64,000 nt of DNA from Hyphomicrobiales bacterium (GCA_002869065.1 PKTR01000002.1:930001-994000), one strand, 5' to 3'. Numbered from the stretch's first letter, positions 21,235-30,595 are shown. Numbers and translations: made by a program. The notes: generated from the letters alone by a model not told the origin.

Positions 21235-22459
21235 GCTCGCCTCCCCGCTCCTTGCCCGAGGGCGGGCGCGGCACCAGCATGACCATGTCGACCGGATGGC
21301 GGATCGCGCCGGCGAGCCGACCGGCTTCGGAGCCCGAGCCGACGAACAGATCGCCGCGCGCCGCGCCGACAATCGCCGAGCCGGTATCACTGGCAATGGT
21401 GAGCCGGGCGAAGGGCCCTGTCGTTCCCGCCGCGCTTATCGGGATGGCACCGCTTAGCCAGATCGGCGCGCCGAAAGTGTGCAGCCGGCGATCGACGGCA
21501 AGGCTTCGGCCGGCGACGAGCTGGACGCCGGCAGCGCCAACCGGGCCGGCCTCCGGTTTGAGCCCATCGACTTTCCGGAAAAAGATATATGATCTGTTCC
21601 TGTTTATCAGATCCTTGGCTTTGTCAGGGTTTTCGACCAACCAGGCGCGTAGCGTTTCCATGGTCATCGCCTCGCGGGCGATGGTGCCGTTCTCGATCAG
21701 AAAGCGGCCGATGGCCGTATAGGGATGGCCGCTCTTACCGGCATAGGCGACGCGCATAACCGATCCGTCAGTGAGGCGGATGCGCGCGGATCCCTGGATA
21801 TGGGTGAAAAAGGCGTCGAGCGGGTCGGCGAGATAGACGAGTTCAAGACCGCGCCCGGCCAGCGCGCCGGCTTCGATCTCGGCGCGGTCGGGATGCTCGA
21901 CGAGTCCGGCGGGGGTCTTGCGGGCGAGTTCCAGCACGGGATCGAGGCCGTCGGGCCGGTTGGCGGCGGTCACCTTCACCAGATCGTCCGGACGACGGTA
22001 GAGCGGTACGGAGAAGCGGGGCGTTCGTTCGCGGGAGCCGTCCAGCTCCGGCTCGAAATAGCCGGTCAGGAAACCCGCGCCGGCACCAACCGTGAGCCGC
22101 TGCAAATCAAAGCGGGTTTCGAAAAAGGCCTTCGCGTCAGCGGACGAGATGGTTTCGGGCAGCGCACGCGCCTCGTCGCACAATGCGGCGAGGTCCCTGC
22201 CGTCGACGCCGAGCGCGCGTGTCTTCGGCGCCGTATCGCCGCGCGAACAGAGCGCGCGGAAAGCGGCGAGTGCGGCCGCATGATCTTCGGCTTCCCAGCC
22301 GGGGAGATTCTCGAACGTCGGCGCGGGGGTGGCGTCAGAGGCGGCGGTCACGCGCGCCTCCCCGGTCAGGACGAAAAACGCCAGCGCGGCGAGCGCGGAA
22401 CCCGACAGAACGGGTGACCGGCGCCGGGCAGGCGATCCGGGTTTGGGCGGGACGGACAT
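21221..22459 (-). CDS. mltA: Membrane-bound lytic murein transglycosylase A
   Basis: Cleaves peptidoglycan glycan strands to give 1,6-anhydromuropeptides. The 412-residue protein has an N-terminal hydrophobic export segment (about 14-38), the MltA domain (FLTGYFEPELDGS; VYLADPLDAFFTHIQGSA) and a C-terminal 3D domain with its Asp residues (IASDTGSAIVGAARGDLFVGSG). I see no lipobox cysteine at the signal end, so anchoring may be by an uncleaved helix. GGGAGA ribosome binding site. Second gene in the Tim44-mltA-smr-HTH cluster. Confidence 0.94.
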   Translation of the reverse strand: MSVPPKPGSPARRRSPVLSGSALAALAFFVLTGEARVTAASDATPAPTFENLPGWEAEDHAAALAAFRALCSRGDTAPKTRALGVDGRDLAALCDEARALPETISSADAKAFFETRFDLQRLTVGAGAGFLTGYFEPELDGSRERTPRFSVPLYRRPDDLVKVTAANRPDGLDPVLELARKTPAGLVEHPDRAEIEAGALAGRGLELVYLADPLDAFFTHIQGSARIRLTDGSVMRVAYAGKSGHPYTAIGRFLIENGTIAREAMTMETLRAWLVENPDKAKDLINRNRSYIFFRKVDGLKPEAGPVGAAGVQLVAGRSLAVDRRLHTFGAPIWLSGAIPISAAGTTGPFARLTIASDTGSAIVGAARGDLFVGSGSEAGRLAGAIRHPVDMVMLVPRPPSGKERGGEHAPR

Positions 22460-22480
22460 ACATCTCTCCCGCCGGTCGGC

Positions 22481-23212
22481 TTATTCGGCCGTTTCGGTGG
22501 CGACCAGCTTCCAGTTCGGATCCCGGGAGGCGACCTCGCGGGCGAACGTCCAGATATCGGTGACATCTTCGAGCTTGTTGGGGTCGCCGTCGATGATGCG
22601 ACCCTCGGAGTCGCGGGTCACCGAAATGAGCTGGCTCTTGAAACGCACGGTGACCTGGGCGGTGCCGTCGCGCAGCGCCGCTTCCACGATCTCAGCCTTG
22701 TCGAGGCCGACAAAGGTCGTTTCCAGCGTTTCCTTGCGCGATTCACGATCGGCGATCGCGCCGACGAAACCGTCATAGACGTCACGCGACAGCAGCTGCT
22801 TCAGGCTGCGGCGGTCGCCCTCGGCAAAAGCCGCGACGATCATCTCGTAGGCGCCGACGGCGCCCTTGACGAAGTCCTTGGGGTCGAACGCGCGATCGGC
22901 GGAGAGGATGGAACGCAGAGCCTCGTTGAGCGCGGTGCCTTCGGCGGCAACCGCATCGATATGCTCGCGCTTTTCCTCGATCCGGTTGTCGGCGGAGGCG
23001 GCAACCGGCGCATCGTCGCCGCGCGGCAGTGTGATGACATTGTCGCCGGCCGCGGGCTGATCCTGCGGCGCCTCGTCGCGCGTCGCCGAATAGGGATCGA
23101 ACGGCGGACGCTCATTGCCGGTCCGGCGACCGAGCACGTTGCGCAACGCGATGAAGATGCCGACCGCAAGTATCAGCAGGAAGATGTTTATGACGTCAAA
23201 AATCTCGGACAT
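22481..23212 (-). CDS. Tim44-like domain protein
   Basis: A 243-residue protein with one N-terminal membrane helix (about residues 6-24), an acidic and Pro-rich linker, and a C-terminal Tim44 domain (FDPKDFVKGAVGAYEMIVAAFAEGDRRSLKQLL near 110-142). Bacterial Tim44 homologues are inner-membrane proteins distantly related to the mitochondrial import motor subunit; their role is not established. First gene of the cluster leading to mltA, and adjacent (divergent) to fxsA, then secB, which is the standard alphaproteobacterial order. Confidence 0.92.
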   Translation of the reverse strand: MSEIFDVINIFLLILAVGIFIALRNVLGRRTGNERPPFDPYSATRDEAPQDQPAAGDNVITLPRGDDAPVAASADNRIEEKREHIDAVAAEGTALNEALRSILSADRAFDPKDFVKGAVGAYEMIVAAFAEGDRRSLKQLLSRDVYDGFVGAIADRESRKETLETTFVGLDKAEIVEAALRDGTAQVTVRFKSQLISVTRDSEGRIIDGDPNKLEDVTDIWTFAREVASRDPNWKLVATETAE

Positions 23213-23439
23213 TTCCGGTTACCGGATCGTTCCCTGTACTCTCGCTCCGCCATGCAAAATGGAAGGGCGCACCGTGAAGGCTGGTTCGTGGTCGCTTCTT
23301 ATGTATGCTTTTTCACGCCGGTATCCACCGAAAAGCGCAAAACCAGCGCGATTCGTTTGCGAAAGGCGTCAACAAATCCTACCTGACAGGAAGCATAGCG
23401 GCAAAGAGCGCGGTCCGGTACCGGGCGCGGGAGGCCGCG

Positions 23440-24063
23440 ATGCCGCCATTTGCACGCCAACACAGGTTGACCATGCCCGTCGGATTGATCCTCTTCGCCC
23501 TGTTTCTCGGCATCCCGCTCATGGAGATCGCCGCCTTCGTCGTGATCGGCGGCAAGATCGGCCTCGGCTGGACGCTGGCGATGGTCGTCGTCACCGCGGT
23601 GATCGGCAGCGCGCTGTTGCGCATGCAGAGCTTTTCGACCATTCGCCGGATCCAGGCGGAGATGGACGCAGGCCGGCTGCCGGGCGAGGCGATCGGCCAC
23701 GGCGTGCTGATCCTTGTCGCCGGCCTTTTGCTGCTGACGCCGGGCTTTGTTACTGACGCGATCGGCTTTGCGCTGTTCGTACCGGCGGTGCGCAGCGCGA
23801 TCTGGCATTTCGTGCGTTCGCGCATGCAGGTGCATGTGATCCGGCATGGCGGCCGCGCCGCCGGCTTTGAATCTGGTTTTGAACCTGGCGGGCGTCCGGG
23901 TCCCGGTTCCGGTCGCCATACCGGACATCCCAATGCAGATCGGGCGCCTGGTCCGGTTGGGGGCGGGCAAACCATCGACCTCGACGAAGACGACTACACG
24001 GCACAGGAGAATCCGTCTTCGCCCTGGCGGCAACCGGGCGACGACGACCGGCGGCAGGGCTGA
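23440..24063 (+). CDS. fxsA: FxsA-family membrane protein
   Basis: 207 residues with three membrane segments (about 12-30, 34-55 and 84-110) and the family pattern FALFLGIPLMEIAAFVVIGG and LLLLTPGFVTDAIGFAL, followed by a disordered, Gly/Pro/Asp-rich tail. In E. coli FxsA relieves phage T7 exclusion by F plasmid PifA; its normal role is unclear. The ATG at 23440 has a strong GGGAGG ribosome binding site; an ATG ten codons further in matches the usual family start but has a weaker site. Confidence 0.88.
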   Translation: MPPFARQHRLTMPVGLILFALFLGIPLMEIAAFVVIGGKIGLGWTLAMVVVTAVIGSALLRMQSFSTIRRIQAEMDAGRLPGEAIGHGVLILVAGLLLLTPGFVTDAIGFALFVPAVRSAIWHFVRSRMQVHVIRHGGRAAGFESGFEPGGRPGPGSGRHTGHPNADRAPGPVGGGQTIDLDEDDYTAQENPSSPWRQPGDDDRRQG

Positions 24064-24230
24064 ATGGTAACCCTGCGCTGCGAAACGAGACGGGTTTCGG
24101 CGGTGATTTCCGCCATTTCCCTCCCATTCCACTTGTCTCCGCAGGTGGCCCATGCTAGCCACCGGCGAGACTTTTCAGGGTGCACGTGCGGATGCACGCC
24201 GCGCTTTAACGACGACACAGGATGGATTTG

Positions 24231-24743
24231 ATGACCACGAACAACGGCGGCAACACCCAGCCGAATGCCGGTGCGGATGCACAGCATCAGGCCGGCCCGG
24301 GCATGAATATTCTGGCGCAGTACATCAAGGATTTCTCGTTCGAGAATCCGAACTCGCCGAAGTCGCTGCAGCAGCGCGAGAACACGCCGCCGCTCAACAT
24401 TCATGTCAACGTCAATGCCAACCCGATGGGCAAGGACGAATTCGAGGTCATGCTGATCCTGCAGGCCAAGGCCGGCGAAGGCGAGGACATGCTGTTCAAC
24501 GTCGAAGTGACCTATGCCGGCATGTTCCGCATCCAGAACGTTCCGGAAGAACACGTGCACCCGTTCGTCCTGATCGAGTGCCCGCGCATGCTGTTCCCGT
24601 TCGCGCGTCAGATCGTCGCGGACGCGACCCGCAATGGCGGCTTCCCGCCGCTGATGGTCGACCCGATCGACTTCGCCGCGCTGTACCGCCACAATCTGGC
24701 GCAGAGCAACGCGCAGGGCGGCGGCGAAGCCGGCAACGCCTGA
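24231..24743 (+). CDS. secB: Protein-export chaperone SecB
   Basis: Tetrameric chaperone that keeps preproteins unfolded and hands them to SecA. The 170-residue product has the family core LAQYIKDFSFENPNSP, LNIHVNVNANPMG and the C-terminal GGFPPLMVDPIDFAALY. The ATG at 24231 has an AGGA box eight bases upstream; another ATG at 24222 lies within that box region. The N-terminal 20 residues are Asn/Gly/Gln-rich. Followed by a strong terminator. Confidence 0.97.
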   Translation: MTTNNGGNTQPNAGADAQHQAGPGMNILAQYIKDFSFENPNSPKSLQQRENTPPLNIHVNVNANPMGKDEFEVMLILQAKAGEGEDMLFNVEVTYAGMFRIQNVPEEHVHPFVLIECPRMLFPFARQIVADATRNGGFPPLMVDPIDFAALYRHNLAQSNAQGGGEAGNA

Positions 24744-24780
24744 CGGCAGCGCCGACGGCGCCACGATAGACTTTGCGGAA

Positions 24781-24812
24781 GCGGCCGGGCATTGCCCGGC
24801 CGTTTTCTTTTT
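24781..24812 (+). terminator. Rho-independent terminator of secB
   Basis: Nine-base-pair stem CGGCCGGGC/GCCCGGCCG (24782-24790 with 24794-24802), ATT loop, then TTTTCTTTTTT. Confidence 0.92.
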
Positions 24813-24850
24813 TGCGTTGGATTTTGAGGCAGACTGCGCGACGGCTCTCG

Positions 24851-25558
24851 TCAGCCGCGGCCGTAGCGCTTCCACATGGCGTCGTCACCGAGCGTCTCGA
24901 CGAAGGCCGCGTGGGCCGCGCGTTCGGCTTCGCTGACGCGCGACGGCAATGGCGCAGGACGGGTCGCGGCGCGGCGCGGGGTCGAGGCGGCGGCGAATTC
25001 GGCCCGCGCTTCCTCGTTTGTCGCCTCACCGAAGCCGAGCGCTGCCTGCTTGCCGCCGATCAGCTCGATATAGACCTCGGCCAGCAATTCGGCGTCGAGT
25101 AAGGCGCCGTGGTGGGTGCGGCGCGAATTGTCGATGCCGTAGCGCGAGCACAGCGCGTCGAGGCTGTTCGGGCCGGCGGGATGGCGGCGGCGGGCGATCT
25201 GCAGGGTATCGACGACATAGTCGTTGGGGATCGCCGGGTGCTTCAGACGGCCGAGCTCGGCGTTGATGAAGCCCATGTCGAAGGCTGCGTTGTGGATGAT
25301 CAACCGGGCGCCGGTGACGAAATCGAGGAATTCATCGGCGATTTCGGCGAATTTCGGCTTGTCGGAGAGGAACTCCTCGGACAGCCCGTGCACGTTGAAC
25401 GCCTCGATCGGCATCGAGCGTTCCGGGTTGATGTAGATGTGGAAGTTCTGGCCGCTCGGAATGTGGTTGACCAGCTCGACGCAGCCGATTTCGACGATGC
25501 GGTCGCCGCGAATCGGATCGAGCCCGGTGGTTTCGGTGTCGAGAACGATTTCGCGCAT
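24851..25558 (-). CDS. dnaQ: DNA polymerase III epsilon subunit, proofreading exonuclease
   Basis: The 3'-5' exonuclease of the replicative polymerase. A DEDDh pattern is visible: ExoI LDTETTGLDP (Asp7, Glu9), ExoII HNAAFDMGF, ExoIII HHGALLDAELL. 235 residues; the C-terminal tail would bind the alpha subunit. The gene precedes the coaE-aroE pair in reverse orientation to secB, with the two 3' ends convergent. Confidence 0.96.
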   Translation of the reverse strand: MREIVLDTETTGLDPIRGDRIVEIGCVELVNHIPSGQNFHIYINPERSMPIEAFNVHGLSEEFLSDKPKFAEIADEFLDFVTGARLIIHNAAFDMGFINAELGRLKHPAIPNDYVVDTLQIARRRHPAGPNSLDALCSRYGIDNSRRTHHGALLDAELLAEVYIELIGGKQAALGFGEATNEEARAEFAAASTPRRAATRPAPLPSRVSEAERAAHAAFVETLGDDAMWKRYGRG

Positions 25559-25607
25559 GCCCGGCTGGCCTCGCTTTCCGGTAAATGACGGCGTTCGTTC
25601 CTTCCTG

Positions 25608-26237
25608 TCACGTCCGCGCGCGCGGGCGCAAGCGCTGCAGGGCGGTTTTCCCCGCCATTGCGGCGGCGGCGCGCAAGATTCCCCTCACCTGCCGCTCGGC
25701 CGGCTCGTAACCGAAGCCACTGTCGACGAGGAAATGCGCCCGGCGGCGTTTTTCGGCATCCGGCATCTGCTTGGCAATGAGCGCGGCAAGCATATCGGCG
25801 GTCATGCCGGGGCGGGCGAGCACGCGTTCGCGCTGCACGGCTTCATCGGCGGTGACGACGATTGCGGCATCGACCCGCGTGTCGCCGCCGGTCTCGAACA
25901 GAAGCGGGATATCGAGCGCGACGATCTGGCGATGCGCTTCGAAATTTTTCCGCAGGAAGGCGATTTCGGCCTCGCGCACAAGCGGGTGAACAATCGCCTC
26001 GAGCGCCTTCATTTCGTCGGGCTTGCCGATGACGGCGGCGCCAAGCTTCTTGCGGTCGATGGCGCCGTCAACCGTGGTGCCGGGGAAGCGCGCCTCGACG
26101 GGAGCGACGGCCGCGCCGCGATAAAGCGCATGAACGGTTGCATCGGCATCATGGACGGGCACGCCGGCGGCCGCGAACATCTTTGCCGTGGTGCTCTTGC
26201 CCATGCCGATGGAGCCGGTCAGCCCGAGAATGATCAT
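25608..26237 (-). CDS. coaE: Dephospho-CoA kinase
   Basis: The last step of coenzyme A synthesis: ATP-dependent phosphorylation of the ribose 3'-OH of dephospho-CoA. The 209-residue protein starts with the P-loop [11 protein letters not shown] (residues 5-15), then [10 protein letters not shown] and PLLFETGGD of the substrate lid. The ATG overlaps the aroE stop codon by four bases, giving tight coupling. coaA, the first CoA step, is at 56.3 kb. Confidence 0.97.
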   Translation of the reverse strand: MIILGLTGSIGMGKSTTAKMFAAAGVPVHDADATVHALYRGAAVAPVEARFPGTTVDGAIDRKKLGAAVIGKPDEMKALEAIVHPLVREAEIAFLRKNFEAHRQIVALDIPLLFETGGDTRVDAAIVVTADEAVQRERVLARPGMTADMLAALIAKQMPDAEKRRRAHFLVDSGFGYEPAERQVRGILRAAAAMAGKTALQRLRPRART

Positions 26238-27088
26238 GATGCGACCTCGAGATCGTCGACGACGAGCTGACGTAGCGCCGGCGTCACGTCCGGCCGCACG
26301 CCGAACCAGCGCTCGAAACCGGGCACCGCCTGGTGCAACAACATACCGAGACCATCCACGGTTCCGAGGCCGCGGGCCTTTGCCGCCGCAAGCAGCGGGG
26401 TTTCGAGCGGCACATAGACGATATCGGTGACAAGTGCGGTATCGGGCAAATGCGACAAGTCGATTTCAAGCGGCGGGTTGCCGGCCATACCGAGCGAAGT
26501 GGTGTTGACGACGAGCACCGCGTCGCCGAGCAGCGTGCCGAGCGCGTCCCAGCCATGGGCTTCGAGCGGTGAGCCGAAGGCGGCGACCAGTTCCGCAGCC
26601 CGGGAGACCGTGCGGTTGACGACATGGACCGGAGCGAAACCGCGCTCCTTCAGGGCCCAGACGATGGCACGCGCCGCGCCGCCGGCGCCAAGCACCACGG
26701 CCGGCCCGGGAACCTCGTCCCAGCCGGGCGCTTCGGCATCGAGATTGGCAAGGAAGCCATAGGCGTCTGTGTTGGCGCCGCAGAGCTTGCCGTCTTCGAG
26801 CCACAGCGTGTTGACCGCGCCGAGCGCCGCTGCCACCGGATCGACCTCGGCGGCGGCGCGAAACGCGGCTTCCTTGTGCGGGATGGTGACATTGGCGCCG
26901 ACGAGACCGGCGCCTGCCAGATCGGCGAGAAATGCGTCGATCCTGTCGGCCTCGACCGGGTAGCGGTCATAGGAGCCGGCGATGCCGTACTGCTTCAGCC
27001 AGTAGCCATGGATCATCGGCGAACGAGAATGGGCGACGGGCCAGCCGATGACACCTGCGCGCTGGAAATCGGAGGTCGTTTCGGTCAC
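26234..27088 (-). CDS. aroE: Shikimate 5-dehydrogenase
   Basis: NADPH-dependent reduction of 3-dehydroshikimate in aromatic amino-acid synthesis. The 284-residue protein shows the substrate loop [17 protein letters not shown], the catalytic lysine in [11 protein letters not shown], the Rossmann loop [13 protein letters not shown] and the NADP-binding VNRTVSRA. The start codon is GTG with GGGGA seven bases upstream. Upstream maf is separated by 12 bases, so maf-aroE-coaE is probably one transcript. Confidence 0.97.
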   Translation of the reverse strand: MTETTSDFQRAGVIGWPVAHSRSPMIHGYWLKQYGIAGSYDRYPVEADRIDAFLADLAGAGLVGANVTIPHKEAAFRAAAEVDPVAAALGAVNTLWLEDGKLCGANTDAYGFLANLDAEAPGWDEVPGPAVVLGAGGAARAIVWALKERGFAPVHVVNRTVSRAAELVAAFGSPLEAHGWDALGTLLGDAVLVVNTTSLGMAGNPPLEIDLSHLPDTALVTDIVYVPLETPLLAAAKARGLGTVDGLGMLLHQAVPGFERWFGVRPDVTPALRQLVVDDLEVAS

Positions 27089-27100
27089 GATATTATCCCC

Positions 27101-27706
27101 CTACTCGACCAGACCGCGGGCGCGCAGCTCGGCCAGCAACGGTAACATGGGCAGACCGAGGATGGTGAAGAAGTCGCCGTCGATCTTGTCGAAGAGCTGC
27201 ACGCCGCGACCCTCGAGCTGATAGGCGCCAACGCTGTCGAGGGCATGCGGGCCGACGGCGGCAAGGTAATGACCGATGAATTCCGGCGTCAGGCTGCGCA
27301 TCGTCATGTGGGCGGCGGACGCATGACGCCAGACGGTTTCGCCGTCGACGACACCGGCAACCGCGGCATGGAGCGTGTGGGTGCGGCCGGACAGATCGAG
27401 GAGCTGGCGGCGGGCGGCTTCCATGTCGTCCGGCTTCGTCCAGCGCTTGCCGTCCATCGCCAGGATCTGGTCGGCGCCGATGACGAAGGCGCCCGGATTG
27501 GCCTTGGAGATTTCGAGGGCTTTTGCTTCGGCGAGCACGGCGGCGATGTCTTCGGGCGCGAAACCGGCCTCGAGCAAGGGCGCCTCGACGGCGCGCTCGT
27601 CGATATCGGCCGGAATCGCCGCGAATTCGAGACCGGCATTGGTCATCAACGCTGTGCGGGCCGGGCTTTGCGAGGCAAGGATGATGCAGGGCGTTTCGTC
27701 GGACAT
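27101..27706 (-). CDS. maf: Maf-family nucleoside triphosphate pyrophosphatase
   Basis: House-cleaning hydrolase of modified or non-canonical NTPs. 201 residues with [12 protein letters not shown] at the N-terminus, IGADQIL, and [19 protein letters not shown]. The usual SPRR of the N-terminal loop reads SPAR here; other core residues are kept. The ATG at 27706 is chosen because an open frame continuing 46 codons upstream runs through the repeat at 27746-27856. First gene of the maf-aroE-coaE set. Confidence 0.93.
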   Translation of the reverse strand: MSDETPCIILASQSPARTALMTNAGLEFAAIPADIDERAVEAPLLEAGFAPEDIAAVLAEAKALEISKANPGAFVIGADQILAMDGKRWTKPDDMEAARRQLLDLSGRTHTLHAAVAGVVDGETVWRHASAAHMTMRSLTPEFIGHYLAAVGPHALDSVGAYQLEGRGVQLFDKIDGDFFTILGLPMLPLLAELRARGLVE

Positions 27707-27745
27707 GGCGGTTTCCGTTGTGGATGTCGTGCGGCCGTTTCGAAA

Positions 27746-27856
27746 CGCTCTAGCGCATTTCTTGTTCCAATTGAAACGGCACGGCGCTCCATCGGTTTGT
27801 TCTGCCGCATCTTTGTCGACGCCAATTGATCCAATTGGCTGCACGATGCTCTAGCG
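27746..27856. repeat. Short inverted-repeat-rich element with GCTCTAGCG ends
   Basis: An approximately 110-base AT-richer block bounded on both sides by GCTCTAGCG, carrying two CCAATTG-type palindromes (27773-27780 area and 27821-27837). The right-end sequence TGATCCAAT...GATGCTCTAG resembles the right end of the element before murJ (15628-15660). It fills the gap between maf and the PDRP gene and overlaps the PDRP stop codon at 27851-27853. Confidence 0.6.
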
Positions 27857-28681
27857 CTTGAACCGGCGTTCGTTCAACAGAGCGATGATTTCGGCGGCGG
27901 TTTCCTCGATCGAGCGGCGCGTGACGTCGATCAGCGGCCAGCCCTGTTCGGCGCAAAGCCGGCGGGTGTAGATGACCTCGTCGGACACCAGCCTGCGGTC
28001 GACATAGGACGAGTTCTCGTCGGCGGCGTTGAGCGCGAGAAGGCGGTTCTGGCGGATCTGCACGATGCGCTCCGCGGTTGCCACCAGCCCGACGACGAGA
28101 GGTTTTTTGACGGCAAATAATCGTTTTGGAATAGGTATTTCTGGGACAATTGGATAGTTGATCGCCTTGATCCCGCGATTGGCGAGATAGATGCAGGTCG
28201 GCGTTTTCGAGGTCCGGCTGATCCCGACCAGGATGACGTTGGCCGCCTCCAGATCCTCCGGAAGCTGGCCGTCATCATGGGCCATGGTGAAGTTCAGCGC
28301 CTCGATGCGGTCGAAATATTCCGCGTCGAGTGTGTGCTGACCGCCGATACGGCGGGCGAACGGCACGTTGAGATAGCTCTGGAAGACCTGCAGAACGGGA
28401 TCGAGTACGTTGACGCAGGGAATGCCGACTTCGAGGCAGCGCCGTTCGAGAGTCATCGACAGTTCGGGATCGACCAGGGTGTAAAGGACGATGCCCGGCG
28501 CATTTTCCAGCTCGATCAGCACACGCTCGAGCTGACGTGCAGCGCGGATCATCGGATAGACGTGTTCAACGGGCTGGCTGGTCTCGTATTGCGCGCCGAC
28601 GGCGCGTGCGACCGTGCGCAGCGTTTCGCCGGTGGAGTCGGAGACGAGATGCAGGTGGAAGAAGTCGCGGCTGATTCCCAC
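27851..28681 (-). CDS. Bifunctional kinase/pyrophosphorylase, PDRP family (DUF299)
   Basis: In this family an ADP-dependent kinase inactivates, and a Pi-dependent activity reactivates, pyruvate phosphate dikinase or PEP synthase. The 276-residue protein has the family start FFHLHLVSDSTGET, the P-loop-like GISRTSKTPT (about residues 150-160) and a closing VTRRSIEETAAEI segment. GTG start with GGGGA eight bases upstream. Homologues are the RP001 gene that flanks the Caulobacter origin opposite hemE, and the same order holds here. The exact target, PPDK or PEP synthase, cannot be told. Confidence 0.93.
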   Translation of the reverse strand: MGISRDFFHLHLVSDSTGETLRTVARAVGAQYETSQPVEHVYPMIRAARQLERVLIELENAPGIVLYTLVDPELSMTLERRCLEVGIPCVNVLDPVLQVFQSYLNVPFARRIGGQHTLDAEYFDRIEALNFTMAHDDGQLPEDLEAANVILVGISRTSKTPTCIYLANRGIKAINYPIVPEIPIPKRLFAVKKPLVVGLVATAERIVQIRQNRLLALNAADENSSYVDRRLVSDEVIYTRRLCAEQGWPLIDVTRRSIEETAAEIIALLNERRFKR

Positions 28682-28700
28682 AGGTCTGTCCCCAGAGGTG

Positions 28701-28715
28701 TTAACGGAATCTTAA
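28701..28715. promoter_or_regulatory. CtrA-binding site in the predicted origin
   Basis: TTAACGGAATCTTAA, an exact TTAA-N7-TTAA. The spacer contains a GANTC site and a second GANTC follows within two bases. In Caulobacter CtrA bound at such sites represses initiation. Confidence 0.8.
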
Positions 28716-29065
28716 TGACTCGCGTTTGGCGGGTCCCCCTGCCGATTTCATCCCGACCCCTCGCAGATCATCAACAGATCCGTCCGGCGGGAGGTGTTTG
28801 CAGAGGTGCCTTGGGAATAGCGGGGAGAACGGCGAATGTCCACAAGCAATGCGCTTTCACGGGCGAATACGATATCTCGTAAGCTGCTGAAATTATTTCG
28901 ATAACGAGAAACCTCCCCAACCTTTTCCCGGCGCAAGAACATTCTGTCGCGCCACGAATCCCGGCCGATTTGGTGGGGGAACATTGTGAAGCGCGGATAA
29001 TCCCTGTAATCCACGGCCTAATAAAAACAAAAAGAATCCTAGAATCTCTATTTATTGAGGACAGG

Positions 29066-29074
29066 TGTGGATCA
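29066..29074 (-). promoter_or_regulatory. DnaA box (G-box type)
   Basis: TGATCCACA on the minus strand, one mismatch from the E. coli consensus TTATCCACA and identical to the G-boxes described in the Caulobacter origin. It ends one base before the hemE start codon. Confidence 0.65.
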
Positions 29075-29075
29075 C

Positions 29076-30119
29076 ATGGCACCATCGGCTGACACGAAAA
29101 AACGCGCGGTGATGAGGGTTCTCGACGGCGAAACCCTCGAACAACCGCCAATCTGGATGATGCGGCAAGCCGGCCGCTATTTGCCGGAATACAAGGCGAC
29201 ACGTGCTGAAGCGGGATCGTTTCTGGACCTCTGCTACAATCCGGAACTGGCTTGCGAGGTCACTCTGCAGCCGATCCGCCGCTATCGTTTTGATGCAGCT
29301 ATCCTGTTCTCCGACATTCTCGTCATCCCCGATGCACTTGGACAGGCCGTACGCTTTGAAGAGGGTACGGGACCGATTCTCGATCCGATCGATCTGACGA
29401 CCGTCGGGTCGCTGAAAACCGATCAGGTCGAAGACAAACTCGCTCCCGTGCTGAAAGCAGTCGAACTGATCCGCGCAGGTCTGCCGGATGAGACCACCCT
29501 TCTCGGCTTCTGCGGAGCTCCCTGGACGGTTGCGACCTATATGGTCGGCGGTCGGGGATCACCGGATCAGGCGGCAACGCGCAAGAAATTGTATGGCGAG
29601 CCGGGCGCCTTTGGTGCGCTGATCGATGTGCTCGTGGAAGCCTCGACCCGCTATCTGGTGGCGCATCTGAAGCACGGCGCGGATGCGGTGCAGATTTTCG
29701 ACACCTGGGCCGGGGCTCTCGATGAAGAGGGCTTTGAGAAATACTCGATCGATCCGGCGCGTCGTATTATCGAAGGTGTGCGTAAGGAAGTGCCCGGTGC
29801 CAAGGTGATCGGCTTCCCGAAGGGTGTCGGCCTGATGCTGGAGCGCTATGTCAAGGAAACCGGCGTCGACGGCGTCGGGATCGACTGGTCGGTGCCGCTC
29901 GATGAGGCGAAGAAGTTGCAGAAGCTTTGCGCGGTGCAGGGTAATCTCGATCCGATGCGGGTGGTTGCCGGCGGCGCAGCGCTCGACGAGGGTGTCGATC
30001 GGGTCATGAGCGCTCTGCGCGATGGTCGGTTCATCTTTAATCTCGGCCATGGCGTGACGCCGGATACGCCGCCGGAAAATGTCGGGCGCATGGTCAAGCG
30101 GGTGCGCGGCGAAGTCTGA
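29076..30119 (+). CDS. hemE: Uroporphyrinogen decarboxylase
   Basis: Decarboxylates uroporphyrinogen III to coproporphyrinogen III in haem synthesis. The 347-residue protein has the signature [12 protein letters not shown] near the N-terminus, [14 protein letters not shown], and FDTWAG. The ATG at 29076 is used; a TTG seven codons upstream is unlikely. hemJ follows after 44 bases, and hemF is at the right end of the window, so three haem-pathway genes are present. Confidence 0.97.
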   Translation: MAPSADTKKRAVMRVLDGETLEQPPIWMMRQAGRYLPEYKATRAEAGSFLDLCYNPELACEVTLQPIRRYRFDAAILFSDILVIPDALGQAVRFEEGTGPILDPIDLTTVGSLKTDQVEDKLAPVLKAVELIRAGLPDETTLLGFCGAPWTVATYMVGGRGSPDQAATRKKLYGEPGAFGALIDVLVEASTRYLVAHLKHGADAVQIFDTWAGALDEEGFEKYSIDPARRIIEGVRKEVPGAKVIGFPKGVGLMLERYVKETGVDGVGIDWSVPLDEAKKLQKLCAVQGNLDPMRVVAGGAALDEGVDRVMSALRDGRFIFNLGHGVTPDTPPENVGRMVKRVRGEV

Positions 30120-30163
30120 CGCGACCGGACGAATTAAGCCGGAAAGGCTTGGGGGATCTCGAA

Positions 30164-30595
30164 ATGGACAGTCTCTATCTGTGGCTCAAGGCGCTGCACA
30201 TCATGGCGGTGATCGCCTGGATGGCGGGGCTGTTCTATCTGCCGCGGCTGATGGTCTATCACACCCAGGCCGAGGCAGGCTCCAAGCAGTCGGAAACCTT
30301 CAAGGTGATGGAACGCCGGCTGCTGAGGGCGATCACGACGCCGGCGATGATCGCGGCGTGGATTCTCGGCCTGTGGACCGCCTGGGAAGCAGGTTTCCTG
30401 ATGGATGGCTGGTTCCATGCGAAACTCACGCTGGTGCTGCTCCTGACGGCCTATCACGGCATTCTGGCGCGCTGCGTGCGGGTCTTCAGCAGAGATCAGA
30501 ACGAGCGGCCGGAACGCTTCTTCCGCATCATCAACGAAATCCCGACTGTGTTGATGATCGGTATCGTCATTCTGGTGATCTTCAAGCCGTTCTGA
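30164..30595 (+). CDS. hemJ: Protoporphyrinogen oxidase HemJ
   Basis: Membrane enzyme oxidising protoporphyrinogen IX to protoporphyrin IX where HemG and HemY are absent. 143 residues, four membrane helices, with the family pattern LWLKALHIMAVIAWMAGLFY, LPRLMVYH and the His/Lys residues in FHAKLTLVLLLTAYHG. ATG at 30164 with a GGGGGA box seven bases upstream. Lies between hemE and rho. Confidence 0.93.
   Translation: MDSLYLWLKALHIMAVIAWMAGLFYLPRLMVYHTQAEAGSKQSETFKVMERRLLRAITTPAMIAAWILGLWTAWEAGFLMDGWFHAKLTLVLLLTAYHGILARCVRVFSRDQNERPERFFRIINEIPTVLMIGIVILVIFKPF

Larger units (their letters stand above)
28682..29075. other. Predicted chromosomal replication origin (oriC)
   Basis: A 394-base gap between the divergent PDRP (RP001-type) gene and hemE, the same address as the Caulobacter origin. 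It holds a full CtrA box (28701-28715), a DnaA box TGATCCACA on the minus strand (29066-29074), two weaker DnaA-like nonamers (28836-28844 and 29007-29015), five GANTC methylation sites (28707, 28717, 28956, 29034, 29042) and an AT-rich stretch at about 29016-29060 that could unwind. Location is established knowledge; function here is inferred. Confidence 0.8.
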
